Source: Scatosoma sp045654025
Lineage (GTDB): Bacteria > Bacillota > Clostridia > Christensenellales > Borkfalkiaceae
DNA length: 64,000 nt
Reading direction: 5' to 3'
NCBI GenBank assembly: GCA_045654025.1
Contig: JAZOMO010000020.1
Location: 18,369-82,368, forward strand
In this document: positions 44,844 through 54,278 of the stretch, piece by piece
Layout of the letters: each line of letters begins with the position of its first letter
Numbering within the stretch: the first letter of the stretch is position 1
Made by a program: the position numbers and the translations under genes
The notes under the pieces: generated by a model
Seen by the model: the letters and a program-made list of their open reading frames with translations, nothing else
The model's database searches: none
Told to the model about the DNA's origin: nothing

Positions 44844-45842
44844 TTAAAGCGTAATCCCTAATACTGAGTTCATAAACAAGTACAAAAGTGGCAACGTAAC
44901 AATCGAACAAATGGTAGATAATACGACACAAACGGAAGCAAAATCCCCATCTTTGCCGAATTTTACCGCCATCATCGCGCCGCTTGCCGCGCTGGGCATT
45001 GCCAAAAGGAAGAAAATCGTATACTTAATCGTCGCATCAATCGGCAAGAACGCCACCAAGAAAATGGTAAGAAAGGCCATGACGATTAACTTCATCCCCG
45101 TTGTGATATACGCCCATTTATCCGTCAATAACTGACCGACGCTAATATTTGACAATCGAATACCGATAACAAACATCGAAAGAGGAGTAACGATATTCGA
45201 TATGTAACCCAACGAGCCCATCAACTTTTCAAGAACGGTATGGATAGCCGTTCCCTCTGCGGCAAATTCCAAAAGCGGTTTTTGCATAACGAAGAAGACA
45301 ACCAAACTAAAGGCAACGGCAATAATAACGGGGTTTAATAATACCTTTTTTACGGAAATTTGTTTTTTATCCCCCGTCATAATATAAACGCCAAACGTCC
45401 AAGTCAAAATATTAAAGACTGCAAGCACGACGGCGCAATAGATGACCAACTCTGATTGCAATGCAGGGTCCTTAAAAAGGGACTGCAGGAAAGGCAAACC
45501 CATGAATGCGCAATTGGAAAAGGCGCTCAAATACTTTACAGTCTTGACCTTATCGTCCTTTTCCTTTTTTAAGAAGACAAGCTTCCCAACCGCAAACATA
45601 AGCAAATGCGCAAGGAGCGCAAGCCCCGCAACAATCAACATATTTGTTGCAATTTCAGGGCTAAACGAGCAGCCTTGAAAACTTGTAAATATCAAAATCG
45701 GCTGACAGCCGTATAAGACGATGACCGAAAGCGCTTCACTCGCCGACTGCGGAAGCATTTTTAACTTGGCTAAAATAAACCCCGGAATGGTGAGCAAAAG
45801 CAAAAATAATACCGTTATAAATACGTCAAAAAAACTAATCAT
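44844..45842 (-). CDS. AEC family (auxin efflux carrier-like) transporter
   Basis: 332 residues, about ten membrane helices in two halves (PF03547 type). Conserved IVLYGCQPILIFTSF near the first crossover and NCAFMGLPFLQSLF in the second. The C-terminal half contains PLSMFVIGIRLSN. Substrate unknown; bacterial relatives move malate and other organic acids, which would fit the decarboxylase operon upstream, but that is inference. Confidence 0.9.
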   Translation of the reverse strand: MISFFDVFITVLFLLLLTIPGFILAKLKMLPQSASEALSVIVLYGCQPILIFTSFQGCSFSPEIATNMLIVAGLALLAHLLMFAVGKLVFLKKEKDDKVKTVKYLSAFSNCAFMGLPFLQSLFKDPALQSELVIYCAVVLAVFNILTWTFGVYIMTGDKKQISVKKVLLNPVIIAVAFSLVVFFVMQKPLLEFAAEGTAIHTVLEKLMGSLGYISNIVTPLSMFVIGIRLSNISVGQLLTDKWAYITTGMKLIVMAFLTIFLVAFLPIDATIKYTIFFLLAMPSAASGAMMAVKFGKDGDFASVCVVLSTICSIVTLPLLYLFMNSVLGITL

Positions 45843-45865
45843 ACAACTAATTACACTCGCAACTA

Positions 45866-47020
45866 TTAAAATTCAATCTTCTCTAAAGAAGCAAAAGCTT
45901 CTTTAATAAGCCCTTCAACGTCAAGTTTAGCCTCTTCCGCCAAAATGTCCTTCAGCTTTGGACGAATGGCAGGGAATTCAGGCAAGAAGACGGTACAGCA
46001 ATCCTCATACGGCAAAATCGACGTTTCGTACGTACCGATTTTTACTGCTCTGTCGATAATTTCGTTCTTATCAAAGCCCACCAACGGACGAAGAATGGGC
46101 AACTTTTCCACAACCGAATTCGACGAAGTCATCCCTTCAATCGTCTGACTGGCGACCTGACCTAAGCTCTCCCCTGTGATCAAGCATTGCGCGCCGATAC
46201 GCAGAGCGTGTCTTTCCGCAATACGGAACATAAACCGACGAAGCAGAGTAATCATCAGCTCTGGTTTGCACTTTTCGTGAATTTCTTCTTGAATATGGGT
46301 CACGCTGACGGTGTGCAATTTGGTGACACCCGTATACTGCGACAAAATCGTGGCAAGGTCGATAACCTTGTCCTTTGCTTGATCGTTCGTGTACGGATAA
46401 CTGTGGAAATGCAAGGTTTCAACACGCATACCACGCTTTGCAATCATATGCCCTGCAACGGGGCTGTCGATACCACCCGAAATGAGCAACAAGCCCTTGC
46501 CTGCCGTACCGACGGGCATACCGTTTGCCCCCTCAATATATTCACCGAAGACAAGCGCCGTACCACCCTCGCGAACGTCTACACACACCGTTCTATCGGG
46601 ATTATGCACGTCTACCTTTAAATCATGGCGAACGGAAAGAATTTTTCCGCCAAGCACGCGGCTGATTTCCACAGAGGTCATCGGATAACGCTTGTCGCCA
46701 CGGTGCGATTCCACCTTAAACGTACCGCTTTCGGGGCAAACAAGCAGCGCCGCCTCTAACATACCGTCCAAATCCGTCGTCGTAACGTACGCAACGGACA
46801 GAGTATGCAAACCAAACACCTTTTTCAGGCGTTCGACCATTTCTTCAACGTCGTATTCTTCGAAGCCGTCGATGATATATCTGCCACTGTTTTTATGCAG
46901 TTCAAAAGTAAGCCCTTGCAGGGCTTTTTTTATGTTATTTTCAAAAATCGTTTCAAAGTACCCTCTGTTTTTCTTCTTCAAAAACAGCTCCGCATAGCGG
47001 ATAATAATCGCTCTTTTCAT
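45866..47020 (-). CDS. thiI: tRNA 4-thiouridine synthase ThiI (no rhodanese domain)
   Basis: 384 residues. N-terminal ferredoxin-like and THUMP domains (about 1-165), then the PP-loop LLLISGGIDSPVAGHM and the PILRPLVGFDKNEIIDRA segment. It ends without the C-terminal rhodanese domain of the Escherichia coli protein, as in Bacillus, where a dedicated cysteine desulfurase hands over sulfur. That partner (47017-48159) overlaps by ATGA here. Confidence 0.95.
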   Translation of the reverse strand: MKRAIIIRYAELFLKKKNRGYFETIFENNIKKALQGLTFELHKNSGRYIIDGFEEYDVEEMVERLKKVFGLHTLSVAYVTTTDLDGMLEAALLVCPESGTFKVESHRGDKRYPMTSVEISRVLGGKILSVRHDLKVDVHNPDRTVCVDVREGGTALVFGEYIEGANGMPVGTAGKGLLLISGGIDSPVAGHMIAKRGMRVETLHFHSYPYTNDQAKDKVIDLATILSQYTGVTKLHTVSVTHIQEEIHEKCKPELMITLLRRFMFRIAERHALRIGAQCLITGESLGQVASQTIEGMTSSNSVVEKLPILRPLVGFDKNEIIDRAVKIGTYETSILPYEDCCTVFLPEFPAIRPKLKDILAEEAKLDVEGLIKEAFASLEKIEF

Positions 47021-48159
47021 ACTTCGTCCTTTATATTCATTCTTGTCCTAAGTTCGTTTACTACTTCCGTTAAAATCGCAGCCGCAGCCTCCACCTCTTC
47101 CGCCGTTGTATCCGCAGAAAAGCTGATACGAATGGCGCCGTCTGCTACTTGCTCGCTGTACCCCATCGCCAAAACAACTTTGTTGTAACGAGTTTTAGCG
47201 TTCGACGAACACGCAGAACCCGTCCCGATCAGCAAGCCCTTGTCTTCCGCCATATGCAAAACGATTTCCCCACGCAAGCCCTTTGCAGAAAGAGTCAATA
47301 TATACGGCGAACCGTCAACGTGGGAAATTCTATCAAAATGCCGGGGATTGAGCGCCGACCAAAACGCCTCTCGATACCCCTTTATCCGTTCGTAATCCTG
47401 TCTTAATGTTGCAAACTTCATCTCCGCCGCATAGGCAAAGGACATAATCCCAAAGACGTTTTCCGTGCCGCTACGCAAGCCGCGCTCCTGACCGCCGCCG
47501 TAAATATAAGCAGGTAAAACGAGGCTCTTGCGTTTGATTAAAGCGCCTACGCCTTTCAACCCACCCAGCTTGTGCGCGCTGACAGAGTACAAATCCACCT
47601 CTTTTGCCAGCTTAAACGGAATTTTACCATAAGCCTGCACGCCGTCGCTGTGCACGATGACACGAGGATTTTTAGCCTTGATACGCTTTGCAATCGAGTT
47701 GATATCGTTGATGGCACCCGTTTCGTTGTTGACGTGCATTACGGACACGAAAGAGGTCTTCTCATCGACCAGAGACACCAGTTTTTCCACGTCCACTCTG
47801 CCGTCCTTTTGCAAGGGAGCAACGCGACATTCAATTCCCCTCTGTTTCAATTCCGCAAAGCAAGCGGATACCGCAGAATGTTCTCCTGCCGTTGTAACCG
47901 CATTCCCACGCTTAGCAAAGGAAAAAATCGCATGATTGTCCGATTCCGTACCGCAAGAAGTAAACACGCATTCAAACGCCGTAGCGTCGGCAACGGGTGA
48001 AAGCAAAGCGGAGCGCGCCAATTTCAGCTCGCTCTGCAACACATACCCCTCACGGTATTTTGCGGAAGGATTAAAATATCTTTCCGTTATGAAATTTTGC
48101 GCGCGCGCCATCGCCCGTTCGTTGGGCTTGGTGGTTGCCGCATTGTCTAAATAAATCAT
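47017..48159 (-). CDS. Cysteine desulfurase, NifZ/IscS-like partner of ThiI
   Basis: PLP enzyme producing persulfide sulfur, 380 residues. YLDNAATTKPNERA at the N-terminus, GTESDNHAI, HVNNETGAIND, the PLP Lys in SAHKLGGLKGVG, and the persulfide Cys in GTGSACSSNAKTRY. Translationally coupled to thiI, so tRNA 4-thiouridine is the likely end use, as for Bacillus NifZ. Confidence 0.94.
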   Translation of the reverse strand: MIYLDNAATTKPNERAMARAQNFITERYFNPSAKYREGYVLQSELKLARSALLSPVADATAFECVFTSCGTESDNHAIFSFAKRGNAVTTAGEHSAVSACFAELKQRGIECRVAPLQKDGRVDVEKLVSLVDEKTSFVSVMHVNNETGAINDINSIAKRIKAKNPRVIVHSDGVQAYGKIPFKLAKEVDLYSVSAHKLGGLKGVGALIKRKSLVLPAYIYGGGQERGLRSGTENVFGIMSFAYAAEMKFATLRQDYERIKGYREAFWSALNPRHFDRISHVDGSPYILTLSAKGLRGEIVLHMAEDKGLLIGTGSACSSNAKTRYNKVVLAMGYSEQVADGAIRISFSADTTAEEVEAAAAILTEVVNELRTRMNIKDEV

Positions 48160-48162
48160 AGG

Positions 48163-48786
48163 CTACATTTTTTTATCTTGAGGAACGTACTCTCTATCCA
48201 AAATATCGCGGCGTAAATACTGCATCAGGTGGATGAGCAACGCCTCGCGACATTCCAGCAAGAAGAGCTTTTTGGCACCCTTGTCTATCGCATATACGTA
48301 TAAGAAAAACTTACCACTGCCCGCCGTCATATTCGGGGTACAAACCAGTTCTTCAACGCCATTTGTCGCGCGCAAGAGGTCGTAGGAACTGCTTTCCATA
48401 TCGCCTACCTGCAAAATCGAATTCGGTTCAATACAACAAACGAGTTTTCGCTTTTTTTGATTGAACACCTTCGAGATACGAAGCTCGCCATACACGCAAG
48501 CGTAATCAAAGCTCACGTTAAAGCGCTTTTTAAACTTCGAAAACAGGACCGCACCGACAATAAAGGAAGCAAGGAACAAAACAAAGAATATCCAGCTAGG
48601 CAAGACGTCCACAATCGTTTTTCCGTTGACGGGCACCTCGATAATAAAATTGAAACCAAACCAACCCCACAACACGGATAAAACGATAAAGACAATTTGC
48701 GCGACAAAGAATATCGTATAAAGAACTGATTGTTTCTTTTCATTTAAGTTTACCGCGCTCTCTTCGTAAAAAGCATCTACTGCCAC
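48163..48786 (-). CDS. Membrane protein of unknown function (DUF6106-like)
   Basis: About 207 residues. Two membrane helices near the N-terminus (SVLYTIFFVAQIVFIVLSVLWGW and LPSWIFFVLFLASFIVGAVLF) and a soluble C-terminal domain of about 120 residues. A GTG at 48786 with GAGAGGA 8 nt upstream is preferred; the frame opens earlier but would overlap carB-dapF. It resembles the clostridial DUF6106-type proteins by memory only. It lies 22 bp downstream of the carB fusion, so it may be the third gene of the car operon. Confidence 0.65.
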   Translation of the reverse strand: MAVDAFYEESAVNLNEKKQSVLYTIFFVAQIVFIVLSVLWGWFGFNFIIEVPVNGKTIVDVLPSWIFFVLFLASFIVGAVLFSKFKKRFNVSFDYACVYGELRISKVFNQKKRKLVCCIEPNSILQVGDMESSSYDLLRATNGVEELVCTPNMTAGSGKFFLYVYAIDKGAKKLFLLECREALLIHLMQYLRRDILDREYVPQDKKM

Positions 48787-48808
48787 TATTGTTTCCTCTC
48801 TCTCTGAG

Positions 48809-51800
48809 TTAAATTTCAAACATCCCTTCGTATACGGTCTTGACACCGCCGAATACCTCTACCTCGCCGTTTGCGTGATAGTTGACGGTTAGGTCGCCAC
48901 CGCGAAGCTTCACCGTGATATTCGTATCATAGTCGCAATAACCACCAAGCACCGCCGCAACAACTGCTGCCGCTGCACCCGTACCACACGACCACGTTTC
49001 ACCGTTCTTTCTTTCCCATACACGCATTTTCAGCGTCATACGGTTTACAACACGCACAAATTCGGTATTCACGCCTACGGGGAACGCCTCGTGCGTTTCA
49101 AACTCAGGGCCTACGGTAGGCAAGTCCACCGCATCCACCTTGTCTGTGAAGACAACACAATGAGGGTTGCCTACGTTCACCAAGGTTGCCTTGTATTCTT
49201 TCCCTGCGACCGTAATCGGTTTTTCAACAATTTTTTCTTCCTCCCAAACGCAAGGAATTTGCTTACCAGAAAGACGAACCTCACCAAAGTTCACGCCAGC
49301 AAAGTTAACCTTGCCGGTCATCGAATACACCTTGACCTTATAGATACTGCTCATCGTTTCCACCGTCATTTCGCGCTTTTGGACAATCCCCTGTTCGTAG
49401 AGGTATTTACCAACCATGCGGATGGCGTTGCCACCGATTTCAGCCTCCGAGCCGTCCTTGTTGAACACACGCATTTTTGCATCTGCCACCGCAGAGTTTT
49501 CAATGAGCACGATGCCGTCACCGCCGATCCCGAAATGAGGAATGACGTAGTTGACCGCAATCGATTCCGGACAGGTAATTTTGCCGTCACGGTTGTCGAA
49601 AACGATATAATCGTTTCCGCACGATTGCATCTTCGTAAACGCAAGCTTCAATTTTTCCGTGCGCAGAGCATTGATATCCACAAGCTCGGTGTTGTCTTCG
49701 GTAAATCTACTTGCGATAATGTCCGCCAGAGCATTTGCCGTATCCAGTGACGTAAGCACCGTAATACCCAGCAAAATTGCATGGTGATGCAGGTTAATGA
49801 AGTCGTTGATAGATTCGATGTCCGTCTTGCCCGTATAGACAACGTAGTCAATTTTGCCTTCGTCTATCAATTTTTTCACGGTATCAGTTGCAGACAATCT
49901 GTCCACCACCTGACAATCGATGCCAAGGTCGGAAATCACCTTTGCCGTGCCCTTGGTTGCGTACATCGTACAACCCAAGTCGGCAAACTTCTTCGCAATC
50001 GTAAGAATCTCCAACTTATCCTGGTCGTTTACCGTCATATATACGCCAACGGGACGTCTTTCCGAAGGATGGCACATCTTAAAGCCTGCGGATACAAGCC
50101 CCTTGAACATCGCCTCTTCAATCGTCTTACCGATACCCAAAACTTCACCCGTCGATTTCATCTGCGGGCCAAGCTGAGAGTTGACGTCGTTCAGCTTTTC
50201 AAAGCTGAATACGGGTACTTTTACAGCAACGTAAGGCGAGGAAGGATACAGCCCCGTACCAAATCCAAGATCCTTGAGTCTTTCCCCAATAATAATTTTG
50301 GTTGCCAGCTCTACCATCGGCACACCCGTTACTTTAGAAATATACGGCACGGTACGCGACGCACGAGGGTTTACCTCGATTACGTACAACTGTCCACGAT
50401 AGATAAGGTACTGAATGTTGATCAAGCCCTTCGTCTTCAATTCCAACGCAAGCTGTGTGGACACCTCGATGATTTTTTCAAGCATCGCATCGTCCAAGTT
50501 GTACGGGGGATATACGGCAATCGAGTCGCCCGAATGGACACCCGTACGCTCGATGTGTTGCATAATACCCGGAATCAATACGTCTTCACCATCGGAAATC
50601 GCATCGACTTCGAGCTCCGCGCCCATCAAATACTTATCGCAAAGCACGGGGTTTTCAATGCCCTGCGCCAAAATAACGTCCATATAACGGCATACGTCCT
50701 CTTCCGTGAACGCAATCGTCATGTTCTGACCGCCGATAACGTAGGAAGGACGAAGGAGCACGGGATATTCCAGCTTTTCCGCCGCAGCAAGCGCCTCTGC
50801 CTTTGTCATAACAGTAATTGCCTTCGGGCGAGGAATGGAATACTTTTCAAGCAATGCCTCAAAACGCTCTCTATCCTCTGCCCTGTCAACGCTGTCCGCG
50901 CTCGTACCCAGAATACGAATACCGTGGGTATCAAAATAAGAGCAAAGGTTGATTGCCGTCTGACCGCCAAAGGTGATGATGACGCCGTAAGGCTTTTCAA
51001 CGTCCAAAACGTGCTGTACGTCCTCGGGGGTCAACGGCTCGAAGTACAATCTGTCTGCGGTATCAAAGTCGGTGGATACCGTTTCGGGGTTGTTGTTGAT
51101 GATGACAACCTCGTAGCCAAGTTCCTTCAAGGTCCATACGCAGTGTACGGAAGAATAGTCAAATTCGATACCCTGACCGATACGAATCGGACCAGAGCCG
51201 ATAACGACGATGCGTTTTTTCTCGCTCTTATCAACGAAAGGTTTTGCCTCGTCGTGTTCCCATTCGTCAAAAGTGGAATAGAAATACGGGGTCTTTGCTG
51301 AAATTTCCGCCGCGCAGGTATCTACCATCTTGTAGACGGCTTTTCTTCTCGTGGGACAATCTTGTTTAGCAAATGCGGCGATATCCTTGTCCAAATAGCC
51401 CAGTCGTTTGCCCTCTGCATACAGTTCTTCGGTGAGCTCTTCACCGCTCTCCAAACGCTGTTCGTATGCAATCAGGTTGAGGAATTTATGCAAGAACCAT
51501 CTGTCGATTTTCGTTGCGTTGAAGACCTCGTCTACGGTAACGCCCTTTTTCAATGCGGCGTATACGGCAAAGATACGCTCGTCCGTCATTTCGTGGAGCT
51601 GCGCAAGCAATTCCTCTTTCGTCCAGTCTTTAAATTTCTTGTAGTTCATCGTGCTGGTGGAAATTTCCGCGCCACGCACCGCTTTCATCATCGCCATTTC
51701 AAACGAAGTACCGATGGACATGACCTCGCCAGTTGCCTTCATACGCGTACCGAGTTGGCGTTTTGCGTACAAGAATTTGTCAAACGGCCACTTGGGCATC

Positions 51801-52867
51801 TTTACAACCAAGTAGTCGATCGTCGGCTCTACGCAAGCAAACGAAGTACCCGTCACGTCGTTGCGGATTTCGTCCAGCGTATAACCAAGCGCAATCTTCG
51901 TCGTCACCTTTGCAATCGGGAAACCCGTCGCTTTAGATGCCAGCGCCGAAGAACGGCTGACACGAGGGTTAACTTCGATAACCGAATATTCAAAAGAATC
52001 GGGGTTCAAAGCGAACTGCACGTTGCAGCCGCCCTCGATACCCAGCTCGGTGATAATCGCCAGCGCCGAGCTTCTGAGCATATTATATTCCTTGCAGGAA
52101 AGGGTCACCGCGGGAGCAACGACGATAGAGTCGCCCGTGTGGATACCGACGGGGTCTACGTTTTCCATAGAGCATACCGTCAATACGTTACCTGCGCTGT
52201 CGCGCAGAACTTCAAATTCGACTTCCTTCCAGCCTGCGATATACTTTTCAATGAGTACCTGCGTAATCGGGGAAAGCATCAACCCGTTGTGGGAAATGAG
52301 GCGTAATTCCTCTTCGTTATACGCAACGCCACCGCCTGCGCCGCCAAGGGTGTAGGCAGGACGAATGATGACGGGGTATTTCAAGCGACCAGCAATCTCC
52401 ACGCACTCCTCTACCGTATAAGCGATGTCCGAGGGAACGCAGGGTTGATTGATTTTTTCCATCGTTTCCTTGAACAGTTCTCTGTCCTCGGAACGGTCAA
52501 TCGCATCGAGCTTTGTACCGATCAGCTTTACGCCGTGCTGCGCCAAGAAGCCCGATTTTGCAAGCTTACAGCCCATCGTAAGACCCGTTTGTCCACCGAG
52601 CGATGCAAGCAAACTGTCCGGCTTTTCCTTGAGAATGATACGCTTTAAGCTCTCTTCCGTCAACGGCTCCAAATAGATCTCGTCGGCAAGCGCCTTGTCC
52701 GTCATAATCGTAGCGGGGTTGGAGTTGCAAAGGACAACGTTGACGCCCTCGCTCTTCAACACGCGGCAAGCCTGCGCGCCTGCATAGTCAAATTCCGCAG
52801 CTTGTCCGATAACGATAGGACCAGAGCCGATTACCAAAACTTTTTTAATATCACTTCTTTTAGGCAT
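48809..52867 (-). CDS. carB: Carbamoyl-phosphate synthase large chain fused to a DapF-like domain
   Basis: 1352 residues in one frame. Residues 1 to about 1070 are a full CarB: two ATP-grasp halves (YTLGGAGGG and the YVIGGQNM segment, EVNPRVSRSSALASKATG and EVNPRASRTVPYIS) and the C-terminal MGS allosteric domain. From about 1076, KLAFTKMQSCGNDYIVFDN begins a complete diaminopimelate epimerase fold ending at GGVKTVYEGMFEI. In DapF the first catalytic Cys lies in a MCGNGxRC motif; here it reads IGGNAIRM, with Gly1145 in place of Cys. The second Cys (1294, SCGTGAAAAVV) is kept. No internal ribosome binding site marks a separate dapF start. The carA stop lies 2 bp before the carB start; GGAGG precedes the ATG. 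Confidence 0.93.
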   Translation of the reverse strand: MPKRSDIKKVLVIGSGPIVIGQAAEFDYAGAQACRVLKSEGVNVVLCNSNPATIMTDKALADEIYLEPLTEESLKRIILKEKPDSLLASLGGQTGLTMGCKLAKSGFLAQHGVKLIGTKLDAIDRSEDRELFKETMEKINQPCVPSDIAYTVEECVEIAGRLKYPVIIRPAYTLGGAGGGVAYNEEELRLISHNGLMLSPITQVLIEKYIAGWKEVEFEVLRDSAGNVLTVCSMENVDPVGIHTGDSIVVAPAVTLSCKEYNMLRSSALAIITELGIEGGCNVQFALNPDSFEYSVIEVNPRVSRSSALASKATGFPIAKVTTKIALGYTLDEIRNDVTGTSFACVEPTIDYLVVKMPKWPFDKFLYAKRQLGTRMKATGEVMSIGTSFEMAMMKAVRGAEISTSTMNYKKFKDWTKEELLAQLHEMTDERIFAVYAALKKGVTVDEVFNATKIDRWFLHKFLNLIAYEQRLESGEELTEELYAEGKRLGYLDKDIAAFAKQDCPTRRKAVYKMVDTCAAEISAKTPYFYSTFDEWEHDEAKPFVDKSEKKRIVVIGSGPIRIGQGIEFDYSSVHCVWTLKELGYEVVIINNNPETVSTDFDTADRLYFEPLTPEDVQHVLDVEKPYGVIITFGGQTAINLCSYFDTHGIRILGTSADSVDRAEDRERFEALLEKYSIPRPKAITVMTKAEALAAAEKLEYPVLLRPSYVIGGQNMTIAFTEEDVCRYMDVILAQGIENPVLCDKYLMGAELEVDAISDGEDVLIPGIMQHIERTGVHSGDSIAVYPPYNLDDAMLEKIIEVSTQLALELKTKGLINIQYLIYRGQLYVIEVNPRASRTVPYISKVTGVPMVELATKIIIGERLKDLGFGTGLYPSSPYVAVKVPVFSFEKLNDVNSQLGPQMKSTGEVLGIGKTIEEAMFKGLVSAGFKMCHPSERRPVGVYMTVNDQDKLEILTIAKKFADLGCTMYATKGTAKVISDLGIDCQVVDRLSATDTVKKLIDEGKIDYVVYTGKTDIESINDFINLHHHAILLGITVLTSLDTANALADIIASRFTEDNTELVDINALRTEKLKLAFTKMQSCGNDYIVFDNRDGKITCPESIAVNYVIPHFGIGGDGIVLIENSAVADAKMRVFNKDGSEAEIGGNAIRMVGKYLYEQGIVQKREMTVETMSSIYKVKVYSMTGKVNFAGVNFGEVRLSGKQIPCVWEEEKIVEKPITVAGKEYKATLVNVGNPHCVVFTDKVDAVDLPTVGPEFETHEAFPVGVNTEFVRVVNRMTLKMRVWERKNGETWSCGTGAAAAVVAAVLGGYCDYDTNITVKLRGGDLTVNYHANGEVEVFGGVKTVYEGMFEI

Positions 52868-52868
52868 C

Positions 52869-53927
52869 TTATCTTACCTCCGCAAGCTTTTCAATAAACG
52901 ATTGCGCCAAGAAATTCGGCTCTAATGCGGCCGAGCAGGATTCAGGCGAGAACTGCACGGAAACAATCCCTTCCTTTACATCTTCAATCCCTTCAACACC
53001 GCCGTCGTTGACGTTGATAAAGCAGATTTCACCCGCTTTCACGCTGTCTTTTACAACCTCGTAGCCGTGGTTTTGCGAGGAAACGTAAACTCGACCCGTG
53101 CCGAGGTATTTTACAGGCTGATTTCCGCCACGGTGACCGTACTTCATCTTCACAACTTGCGCGCCAAATGCAAGCGCCGTCATCTGCATGCCTAAGCCCA
53201 CCGCAAACATCGGTTTTTTACCGATCAATTCTTTAATCGTGGCAATCAATCCCTTGTTTTCCGCAGGGTTTCCAGGACCTTCCGAAAGGACGATACCGTC
53301 CGTATTCAGCGCAAGGATTTCCGAGGCAGAATAGGAAGAAGGCACTCTTACCACCTTCAAGCCCTGATTCACCCAGAACTGCACCGCGCTTTCCTTTGCG
53401 CCGTAATCGACGAATGCCACGGACTTGTCCGCACTCTCGTTGTATACAGTGACTTCCTTAATCGAAACCGCCTCAACAGCACCCTTTACTTCGTAGGAGG
53501 AAAGCTCCTCTACCGATGCAGGGGCAGACGAAATTTTCGCCGGCATCGCACCGGCATCACGAATGATGGAGGCGAGCTCACGGGTGTCAACGCCGTAAAT
53601 ACCCACAACGCCGTTGCGCTTTAAGTAGCTATCCAGCGTTTCTTCCGTGCGGAAGTTGGACGGATATTCGCAGTATTCACGAACCACGTAAGCGGCTACG
53701 TGCGTTTTTTTACTCTCCAATTCCGAGGCAATCACGCCGTAGTTGCCGATTAAAGGGAAGGTCTGGACAACGATTTGACCATAGTACGCAGGGTCCGTCA
53801 AGACCTTGTCGTAGCCGACCATGCCTGTCGTGAAGACGAGTTCACCTGTCGCATCTGCATCCGCGCCAAAGCGATAACCGCTGAGCACCTTTCCGTTTGC
53901 AAGAGTTAAATACACTTTTTTTCTCAT
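52869..53927 (-). CDS. carA: Carbamoyl-phosphate synthase small chain, glutaminase site lost
   Basis: 352 residues with the CarA-specific N-terminal domain (LANGKVLSGYRFGADADATGELVFTTGMVGYDKVLTDPAYYGQ) and a class I amidotransferase domain (VLSEGPGNP, KYGHRGGNQPV, SSQNHGYEV). The nucleophile elbow, normally GxCxGHQ, reads AVGLGMQM (Gly244 for Cys), and the catalytic His of the HPE motif is Ser (FSPES, Ser327). Glutamine hydrolysis should be impossible, so the synthase would need free ammonia, as in animal CPS I. ATG 53927 is preferred (AGGAA 9 nt upstream) over an in-frame GTG three codons earlier. Confidence 0.93.
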   Translation of the reverse strand: MRKKVYLTLANGKVLSGYRFGADADATGELVFTTGMVGYDKVLTDPAYYGQIVVQTFPLIGNYGVIASELESKKTHVAAYVVREYCEYPSNFRTEETLDSYLKRNGVVGIYGVDTRELASIIRDAGAMPAKISSAPASVEELSSYEVKGAVEAVSIKEVTVYNESADKSVAFVDYGAKESAVQFWVNQGLKVVRVPSSYSASEILALNTDGIVLSEGPGNPAENKGLIATIKELIGKKPMFAVGLGMQMTALAFGAQVVKMKYGHRGGNQPVKYLGTGRVYVSSQNHGYEVVKDSVKAGEICFINVNDGGVEGIEDVKEGIVSVQFSPESCSAALEPNFLAQSFIEKLAEVR

Positions 53928-53953
53928 ATCGTTCACTTCCTAAAAGTTTCTAC

Positions 53954-54235
53954 CTAAGCTGACAAGACTTGAAGTATTTCAGTCTTAAAATGTTATTTTG
54001 CGCGCCTTTAAGACAGTTGCGCCCTTGCAGTATGTCGATACGGCGGCGGTCACCACCGCCTAAATTCATCGCAAAATCCCTATTTTAAGATGCTTCGCAG
54101 TTTTCACGAGCGCGAAATTTCTTAAATGAAAGGATTTTCGCGCAGGAATACCGTCCGTATTGCAAGAGGGAATCCTGCACAATTTGGGGATTTCTCGCCG
54201 TCAAAACCTGAAAGGTTCAAGTCTTGTCAGCTTAG
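53954..54235. repeat. 282-bp element bounded by perfect 20-bp inverted repeats, upstream of carA
   Basis: CTAAGCTGACAAGACTTGAA (53954-53973) is the exact reverse complement of 54216-54235. Between them are further hairpins: GTCTTAAA/TTTAAGAC near 53983-54018, GGCGGT/ACCGCC near 54041-54060, GCGCGAAA/TTTCGCGC near 54111-54142, and AATAC/GTATT near 54155-54170. No target-site duplication is visible. It is either a MITE-like element or a structured RNA closed by a long stem in the carA leader. The open frame at 54126 (+) that reads through it is probably not a gene. Confidence 0.7.
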
Positions 54236-54251
54236 CCGTAAATTAAAAAAT

Positions 54252-54278
54252 AAGACTGATTTTCAACAAATCAGCCTT
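54252..54278 (-). terminator. Intrinsic terminator / putative attenuator in the car leader
   Basis: On the minus strand AAGGCTGATTT (54278-54268) pairs with AAATCAGTCTT (one mismatch) and is followed by ATTTTTTAATTT. The stop codon of the 46-codon ORF is inside the 5' arm. Confidence 0.8.

Noticed and set aside
49781..51301. 506-codon open frame on the + strand
   Set aside because: It lies entirely antisense to carB. The translation is Arg/His/Asn-rich without any domain, the usual shadow of a long gene with biased codons.
53954..54235. RNase P RNA, SRP RNA, tmRNA or 6S RNA
   Set aside because: The size and end pairing invited the comparison, but none of the universal core sequences of these RNAs are present on either strand.
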